Shown in pieces: positions 48,701 through 57,700 of a stretch of 64,000 nucleotides of DNA. The stretch comes from Amphibalanus amphitrite. Lineage: Eukaryota; Arthropoda; Thecostraca; Balanomorpha; Balanidae. The stretch lies in contig NW_024881565.1 of NCBI RefSeq assembly GCF_019059575.1, positions 1 through 64,000 of the forward strand, given 5' to 3'. The first letter of the stretch is position 1, and every line of letters starts with the position of its first letter. The notes beneath the pieces were generated by a model. It had not been told where the DNA came from and searched no databases. It was given only the letters and a program-made list of their open reading frames with translations. The position numbers were made by a program, and so were the translations under genes.

Positions 48701-51700
48701 TATATCCACTCGTACCTAGGAAATAAGTACCTACCTATACAATATCTTAGCCCGCGCCCTGGTGGGGTCTGTTTATAACGCGACCTGGTGGGGGGGGGGC
48801 TATTTTTTGCCCCCCCCCCCTCGTATCTCCGAAACTACTGGACGGATCCAAAAAATTCAAACGGCGTTCGAAAGGCCTGTCAAATTTGTCGAGGGAAACC
48901 AAATTTCATTGACCTCGGGGTCACCGATGACGTCACAGGTCAGGTCAAAGATGAAATGTTTCACCGTTCACGGGTCTTCTAGGGAATGCGCTATAACACC
49001 GAGGAAAACGCATTTTGTCGGGAATCAGCGATAGGGCGTCAGTTGCCTAGTAGATATGTTGCTGTTAGAGGTCACTGGTCATACCAGGTCAGGTCACAGG
49101 TCAGGTCACCAAAGGTCACCAAGGGTCACCACATGAATCCAACTTTACTAAGGTTATGCGATGCATGTTTTATGGCCAGTTTTTCATTTCCAACTCAATG
49201 GTGTTGGTTATAAGACCATCAGGTACGGTTTAGGCCACTTTCTGGTGGAGGTCAGGTCAAGGTCAGGTCAAAAAAGGTCAAATTTCAAAGTTGATATTTT
49301 TGCATAAAATGGGTATTGATTCGATGCAGCTCGTCACGGGGAGTCTAATGGTGGTCTTTGTTTTGCGCTACGAGGTCTAGAATTGCTGAAAATTGAGTTT
49401 GAAAATTTGACGTCATCAATTTTGAACAGTTTTTTCGCTATAACTTGGCCAAAAAAAGAGGTATCGATCTCAAATTTGGTATGTAGATAGAAGGTGGCAA
49501 GGACTATCACATATATTCCGGTTTTTTTCGAAATTCAAAAAACTTTTTTGGATTTTTTGGCTATTATATTCAAAAAATCTATTTTTTTGATTTTTGGGGT
49601 CAAAATCCAAAAATTTCAAAAATCCAAGATAGCAGTTTTGTAGCCCTGTCCATTCTACAGCTTTTATGTCGGTATCATTTTTCTGTATTTGCAAAGCTAT
49701 AGGCCTGACAGCTCTTCCCGCGAAACCCTTTTTTGGGTCGAAAACGGCAGAACATGACGTCACTCTGACGTCATTTCCGGCCAACCTATCATAGCCTTTG
49801 GAAAAAATTTTTGGTCACAATGTGTAAAATTGATGTCCGAGAGGGTACTGAAAGTTTGGTGACGATCGGCGCAGTGGTTCTGGAGATATATCGAAAAGTC
49901 TGGAGGGGGGGGGCAAAAAATAGCCCCCCCCCCACCAGGTCGCGGGTTAGGAGCTATAGTGGGTAGGTACTTATAGCAGGGGCATTCCACGATAGATCGA
50001 CCAAAGCTGTGCACCCTCATATTTTATTTTTCGCTCAAAATTCGTCTAGGGGGTTGTTTTGGGCCGGAAAGCCAGCTGTGGCGATGATTTTTTTTTTCGA
50101 CGAACGGTTAACGAGATATAGCCTCGGGCAATTTCTGGAGGTCACGCTTCAACCCTATGTTTGGCGGCTCATAACTCAAAAACTATTGACTTTTGTATAA
50201 GGATAACTTTATGTCTTCCAACTCAAAATCAACCAAGGAAACTTTTGGCTATCTCGGATTTTCGATTTTCGAAAATTTTGGTCACGTGACCTCTTGACCT
50301 ATTTTTTGAAGAGTGACCTTGACACTTTCCCACCTGAAAGTTAAAATTTGGTCTGATGACGATTCAAGCCTTATCAATGGTCGTTCATATGCGACAATAA
50401 AAAACATGGCTATCGGCCTGCATTGACCTCAGGTCAGGTCATCTTTGTGACCTGCCCATTATAAGTCAATGGCAAAAGTACCGGCTAGGCCACTAAAACG
50501 CATCGGACTGGTACAGTTACTTCATAATCATACCATACAGTGGCGGCGCCAGCCCCTCGTGACCAGTTAGGCACTCTGTCATGGCCAGACCGGGAGTCGA
50601 GGTACCCCAAGGAGTTATCACCAAGCTTAATTTGCCCCTATTGAAAAAAACTGTGTTCACCCGAAAATGGGAAAAATCATGCACAACCACAATCATACCA
50701 CCACTACCACCATGCCCATCACCACCAACATCACCATCATCACCATCACCACTACCACCACCACCACATCTCATACTTTAGCACCACCACTACCACCAGT
50801 CACCACCATCTGCATTCAAAGGAAAGACCTTTCCCAGGTGTCTTTGTGCATCAAGTGTCAAACTTTAAATAAGGTCATTGCCCATAATTCAAAGCCCATT
50901 TCCAACCCATATTAATAACAACAACAGGAAGTACATTTTCATATAGCAAAGGTGTGTAGTGTACAATCTACAAGAGCACAAATAGTACGCATGGTGCTAA
51001 TTCATAAATAGTATAAACTCATAAATAGTATAAAGCAGTACCAACTGCCAAAATAATGTACAAATTAAGGATACAAGCTTCAAGATAGCCACATTTAGGT
51101 ACTGGTCCTAGCAAAGATGTACCTAATTAGCTATATGGGCTGCAAGCACCAATCTAATCCAATGCAATCATATGGACATTTTATGACAAATGCAAATGGA
51201 ACCATCATCTCAGCATGATGCTGAATCAGAGAAAGGTTCAGTTGGCATGGTAAAGATTGCAGTGCAATATTAAAAACCAAATTTAAAAACAGCCCATACA
51301 GCCAAACACTGACCATGAAACAACAATGTGAATCGTTTTCAAGCATAAACACTGGATTCACCTTTCTATGTTTTTTCCAACATTAAACATTGAGTGTGTT
51401 AATATGGTCTATTAGGTAGGTACAATGAAAATCATTAGATGTGGACCATCTTGAACTGATACATGTACAGTTCCTGGAAAGTGGAATATCCCACTTGTGC
51501 CTTGTCAACAACATTCAATTAAAGTTTGATGACTAGATTTCACTTCCTGCCTACCCATTCTAAACATGGGTGAAGCAAAACAATTATTATCAATGACTAT
51601 CAAAATCAGCACATCAGCATCAGCATATCCACAAAAAACAGCCTAGACATGTTCCATGCATTTCACTCTGACACCAGTCTACATAATTCAGGATAGCATA

Positions 51701-54700
51701 ACTAGTCAAAGTCATAGGTAACTGAATGAATGATTTCCACATTCCACAAATCACTCAAAACAACCAAACAAGTAACTAGCAAAATGAAACAAATGACACC
51801 AATTTTGATTCAAGTACATTCATCAAAATACACTATTAAAACAGCCAATGCAGCAATTCAGCACAACAATTTAAATCAAAATTCAACAACACAACAAGAG
51901 GTGAAACTGAAATGTCAAATGAATATGTATGCCTCGTCTGTCAATGCAGTTTAATACAAATTTGAAGTATACAAAATATGATACCCTCACTATAAAATCA
52001 AAACCTTTGGGAGGAGGGCCATGACCCCAATGGACCACTAGGATCCACCTAGATCCACCTGTGATTCCGCATTGCTATTTTTGTGATGCCATTGTGTTTT
52101 TAATTTGCATTGTATGCCTTTTTTTGTTCAATAGATCAGCCACAGTCAAGGGAAGGTATATGGTGAATGAATACACTGGCGTCTTGACCACCCCACTTAC
52201 CTGAGCTTCCCACTTAAGATCTGGTTTCGGCCGCCCATCCTGAACAATTTTCACCTTCTCAACATTGACATAGCTTCTACTACCAAAACTATTCCTTAGC
52301 AGCTCATCATATTCATATTCATATTCATATTCATATATTTAACGAATCATTCCACGTGTGTGGCTTATTGTGCGATCCGTGTTAGGTTCAGTAACATCAG
52401 TAAGTACATGTGCAACAGAAAGAACAGAGAACGAGTGACCAGAGACAAAGACGAAATTGACGACTAGACGATACAAATTTCAGGGCAGTGCATGTTCATC
52501 GAGCATAGCCATGAGACGGGCACGGGTGCGAGAAGACCTAAGTTGTTGCGGCAGGCGGTTCCAAGTTGCGGCCGCTCTGTAGGAGAAACTTCGCCGCGAC
52601 ATACTGAGGCGAAAACCAGGTAACTCAAGTACCCCCGTACTGCTGGCGCGCGTCGTTCGCGCACTGACATCAGCCCGGTACGAAAACAGTGCGCGGGTGG
52701 CAGTAGGAGCGCGGAAGTCATTCAAGGCCCGGTGTATGGCCATACAGTCGCGACGGTTAACTAACTCTGAGACAGTGCGCCAGCCTAATGCTGTTAGAAT
52801 CGGAGATATATGGTCGCTACGCCGCGCTCCCGTGACGATCCTCGCAGCGAAATTAAGAGCTTTCTGCACGCGGCCCAGACGGTTTGCGGTGGCTCCTCCC
52901 CAGACGGAAAGACAGTAAAGGATTAAGGGGAACACATGTGCCTGGATAAGTAGTTGACGTGCATCAGCATTTAAATGATGGCGGATTTTGTGTAGACAAA
53001 AAAGAAAGGAGTTGCACTTTTTAACAACGGTGGATATATGAGCTTCCCATGTTAGATTGCTATCGATGGTAACTCCAAGGATTTTAACGGACGAGGAGGG
53101 CTTTAGAATGAAGTCATGAAAGTTCAGATGAAAGGATGTTATCTTCTTGAGAGAATTGGGGGTACCTATTAGCAAGAGAGTGGTCTTTGAGGGGTTCATT
53201 TTTAGTGAATTTGCAGTAAAGTAAGACTGAACGGCTAGGAGAGAGTTCTCCTGGCGTGATTTAAGAGATGATAGGTCGTCTGGATGTGCTGAGTCAAGCA
53301 GCTGGGTGTCATCGGCGTAAGATACCAAACGACCGTGGGGGAGATAGGATGGAAGGTCGTTTGTAAAGATGCTAAAGAGAATCGGACCAATGAGGGATCC
53401 TTGTGGGACCCCATGGGATAGAGGAAGGAAAAGAGAGCCGCCCCTCACCATCTGTCGTCGCCCTACAAGATAACTTTTGAACCAGGTCGGGTCAACACCG
53501 TACCACTGGAGTTTCATCAGGAGCACACTGTGATCAACACTGTCGAAAGCCTTGCTTAAATCCAATGACGTGATTGCTACCACATGTCCATCATCGACTC
53601 GTCGCGAAGTCCACTCAGTCACATCAAGGACGGCGTCCTCGGTCGAGTGGCACGGCCTGTAAGCGTATTGTGAGGGAGAAAACAAATCACATTTGACAAA
53701 ATACGCGGAGAGCTGTGCACACACTGCTTTTTCACACAGTTTCGAGAGAACTGGTAGAATGGAAATAGGCCGAAAGTTGTTCGCGACATGGCGCGGTCCT
53801 GACTTATGGATTGGTACCACTAATGCCATTTTCCAAGCGGCCGGGAAGACACGGTTGACAATCGACGCATTGATGACATGAAGTAGATGTGGTCCTAGAA
53901 CGGCAAAACAGTTTTTAATAGCAATCAATGGTACACCGTCGACACCGACGGCTTTTGAAGAGGATAGTTCATTCAGATATTTGGAAAGCTCAGGAAGTGT
54001 CACAGGATGTAGGATCAGGTTTGTGGAGATGACACGGGGCGGCTTGTGTGAGATATCAGGCATGTCGTTGCCAATATGACGCTCCTTCAGCTCTGTGGCA
54101 ATGCGGGGACCAACCGAGGCGAAGTCGCGGTTGAATTCGTCGGCTTTTTCAGTCCCTAAAGGTTCGGAGGAGCTGTCAGTCCCTGGGCGTATGGCGAAGT
54201 TTCGAATGTTCCTCCAAAAATTTGTTCGGTCCGATAGCATTGAAGAACACAAGTAATCCCGCTTGGATTTGGCAAGAAGACGCTTGACACGGTTTCGAAG
54301 GTGGCGGTACGTTGACAGATCAGACTCTGCACCAGATGCACGCCAGATTGTAAAAGCACGGTCCCGCTCGTCCATGATCTCTCGCAGTTCCGGGTTATTT
54401 TCAACCCAAGGACAGTGTGGACGGCGCGGCGTCACAGTTTTAGTTGGACAGTAAATATCAATAGCGCTGAGCCATACTTTCATGAATTCCTCTAATTTGC
54501 TTTCGATCCCCTCCGCCCGATACAGAGGTTGCCAGTCGGCCTGTAACAGATGCAGACACAGCGCGTCCCAGTTAACTTTTCGCCAGGGGCGGATCTGAAA
54601 AGACTGGCGCGGTGATTTATGACGACGGAGTGGAACGCGGGCCAAGATAGTCATATGGTCGGCTATGGGCACCGGAGGTATTGTTACCGAGCATTCCGAA

Positions 54701-57700
54701 ATGGGCAGGCTTGTGATGATATGATCGAGAGTGGAGGGTGGATTGAATCGAGTAGGGGAACTGATGAGCTGTGAGAGGTTAAGATCACTTAAAACAGATG
54801 TATATAGACGCGTGCTTGGAGCAGAGGGACACAGGAGGTTCACGTTAAAGTCACCAAGACAGAACACAGGCCGACCAGTAGCGATGGCGGCTTGTAGTTG
54901 GAGATGGAGACTGTCCAAACCTGCTGCGGTCGGCTGAGAGGGTGGGCGGTAGAAGACACCCACAGTGATTGAGCGTCTCCCGCCCCCGCTGATGGAGACC
55001 CACAGAGATTCACTAGAAACACTGTCACTGGTAATCGAGAGAGTATCACATTTTAATTGTTCGCGGTAAAGAATGGCAACGCCGCCTCCACGAGTTCCCG
55101 CCCCCGGACGATCGCACCGCACCATTTTATATCCAGGGAATACCAGAAATTTCTTTTTGACGTTTTCAGATAGCCAGGTCTCAGTTAAACAAAAAACGTC
55201 AATTTTGTGATCAGATAGAGTCTGCTGGACACTGTCCATGTAGGGCATCAGTGAACGGACATTTGCGTGTCCGATGATCAGCGAACGAGCGGTGGCCGAC
55301 CGGGCTGGAGCATCGTCATTGCCGGATGGCCGCTGTTGCGCTGAGGTCGGCGGCTGAGTGAGGTGTATCGCCGTCCGCCTGGTCTGGCTGATGGTGAGCC
55401 GAACAGAGGCCTCCGGTGGCTGGCCAGGACTGTCATGGCTGGTGTCACGGTTTGGTTGTCGGCACCCTACACGACGGGGAGAGACCCCGGTGCCTGGAGC
55501 GCTCAGATGGCTGTCGGCGCTCCATTCCCCCCGGAAGATTTTCACCTTCCTGCCGGCCCTGCATCCCCTCCGCCGAGACCGTCGGCGGCGGGCGGGACGG
55601 CCCTGCCCATCGACCACTTCAAGGTCGTCGTTAGCGACGGCCGCCGGACCCGCCCCAGTGGGACGGGGAGGGGAGCGGTCCGTCGCCGGACAGCGGCGAC
55701 TCGACGGTGGGGGAAGTTGGGGTGCTTGCTGATTGGTGACTGGCCTGGTGTTCATCCGCGCCGATGGGAAACATAGTTCTTGGTTTTATGCCGATAACTT
55801 GGAAGCCGTTCAGAAAATCGAAGATATGATGATGTTGGAGTGATCCTAGCCGGAAATTGACCTTGGTCGAAGTGTTGCAGGTGTTGTTTCTCGAAGTTCA
55901 GATTTCTGGCGAGACACACGGCGAGCACGCTGGCGACGAAGATCAGCAGATGATGCAAATGTTTTTAGCCGATAATAAGGTTGAAAAGCACTCACGATTC
56001 CGAATGTTGGCTTCAGTAGTACACAGGTCCACTAAAACACCTTCATCAACGATGCTTGGGCCAGACATGTCTTCCTTTCATTTAAAAGTACCTATTAAAA
56101 TGTTGAAACCAACATGAAACAAACATGCTAGGACAGGAACAACCACAAGTAAAATAACATAGCAATCCCACCAGCTATCACGTGGCATTAACAGATCGCA
56201 CAACAAAAACGTTCAGAAACGAGACGATGCCAGCCTTAACCGCCAAGAACTAGCCAAATTTCTTGGCAGGTCTTGTTCAAATATTGTCCTTTCTCAATGA
56301 TTATCGCCAAGAAAGGCAGGTTAGGCGTGCCTGATAGCCCAACATTTCTGGAGTTGCCAGCCCATGTAAATTGAATGCAGGAATCTGGACATGAGGCAGC
56401 TAAATTATTGCACACTAGGCTGCATTAAAATTATAGCGTATAATACGTGCATGAGTTGAATGTTGGGGTTAGTAGGGTAACTATATGTTATCAAACCACT
56501 AAAATCATTGGGAAAATATTTTTAATTTACAAAACAAAACTAAAAAAAGCAGAAATCTAACCCAGAAAATTCTGGTTAGGCACTGCCTGAGTTGCCTTAA
56601 TGGGCGAACCGCCACTGATACCATATTAGGTTATTATTGATCACTCTGGTGCAATTTTGCATCAGTGACCCGCGGAAAGGTCATCCGAGGTCACATTATG
56701 ACTCACGACATTCATATGCCTTTTATGTCTATATCTTTTGATAGAATAGGTATAGGGATTTGGGAAACACATCAATTAGTTCACTTTGGCCAGGCGCATC
56801 ATGCCATACGCAGCCTTATATGTTAAGGTCATTTCGTGACCTTGACCTAGGGTCAAATTTTGGTCAAATTTCATATTTGACCTTTCGAAATAAAAACTTA
56901 TACAATTCGATCCGACTGGAAAAAGCAAACACGATGGCGCTATTTTATACATCTGACTTCATAAACATAATAAGATATTGGCGAAAAACGTTTTTATTCC
57001 GTGAAAAATGTTTATTTTCAGCCAGATTAAATAACAATATTTTGGCGTGGTAAAGGCATTCGAGGTGCATAGACACGTTGGCGTAAGTACTTGTACCTAA
57101 GCAATTCACGCTCATATGACTCGGTGTTGCGGTCATTTCTACAGGTACCAATCTAAAAAAAAATAGCATAGGTAGATATGTGATGATCAGCAGTTTCGTA
57201 CATTTGGCATGAATAATAATCACTCACATAAAACATTTTCCTATGTACACCCTAATCGGCACGCACGGCACACAGCAAACCGACAACATATTCACAACAA
57301 CACAACACAACATTGGTCCGATCCAACAGTGCAACTTTCCAAGCTCGTCTACTTTGTATGTGCTTATCTAAGACACTTTGACTTCCTTGCCCTCTCGATC
57401 TTCTGAAAGCTCGTGGACGCGGACTGTGGTCAGGTCAACTGGACAGAATCTGTGGTACTGTCTCGTCCCCTTCACAGTTTTGGCCCTGGCGAAGCGAGCT
57501 TGTGAGTGATTTATGTGAGTGATTATTATTCATGCCAAATGTACGAAACTGCTGATCATCACATATCTATCTATGCTATTTTTTTTTAGATTGGTACCTG
57601 TAGAAATGACCGCAACACCGAGTCATATGAGCGTGAATTGCTTAGGTACAAGTACTTACGCCAACGTGTCTATGCACCTCGAATGCCTTTACCACGCCAA

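Larger units (their letters stand above)
50538..56617. mobile_element. hAT-like element 4 (6.08 kb), carrying a LINE
   Basis: Termini CAGTGGCGGCGCC (50538) and GAACCGCCACTG (to 56617); 9 bp of perfect terminal match. Perfect 8-bp TSD ATACCATA (50530-50537, 56618-56625); the opposite palindrome arm keeps the empty single-copy site. No hAT transposase seen. Holds a CAC/CAT microsatellite, a LINE and exon-like pieces on the minus strand. Confidence 0.9.

Noticed and set aside
55358..55776. Plus-strand frames of 124-137 codons
   Set aside because: Shadow of the GC-rich N-terminal part of the LINE polyprotein on the opposite strand.
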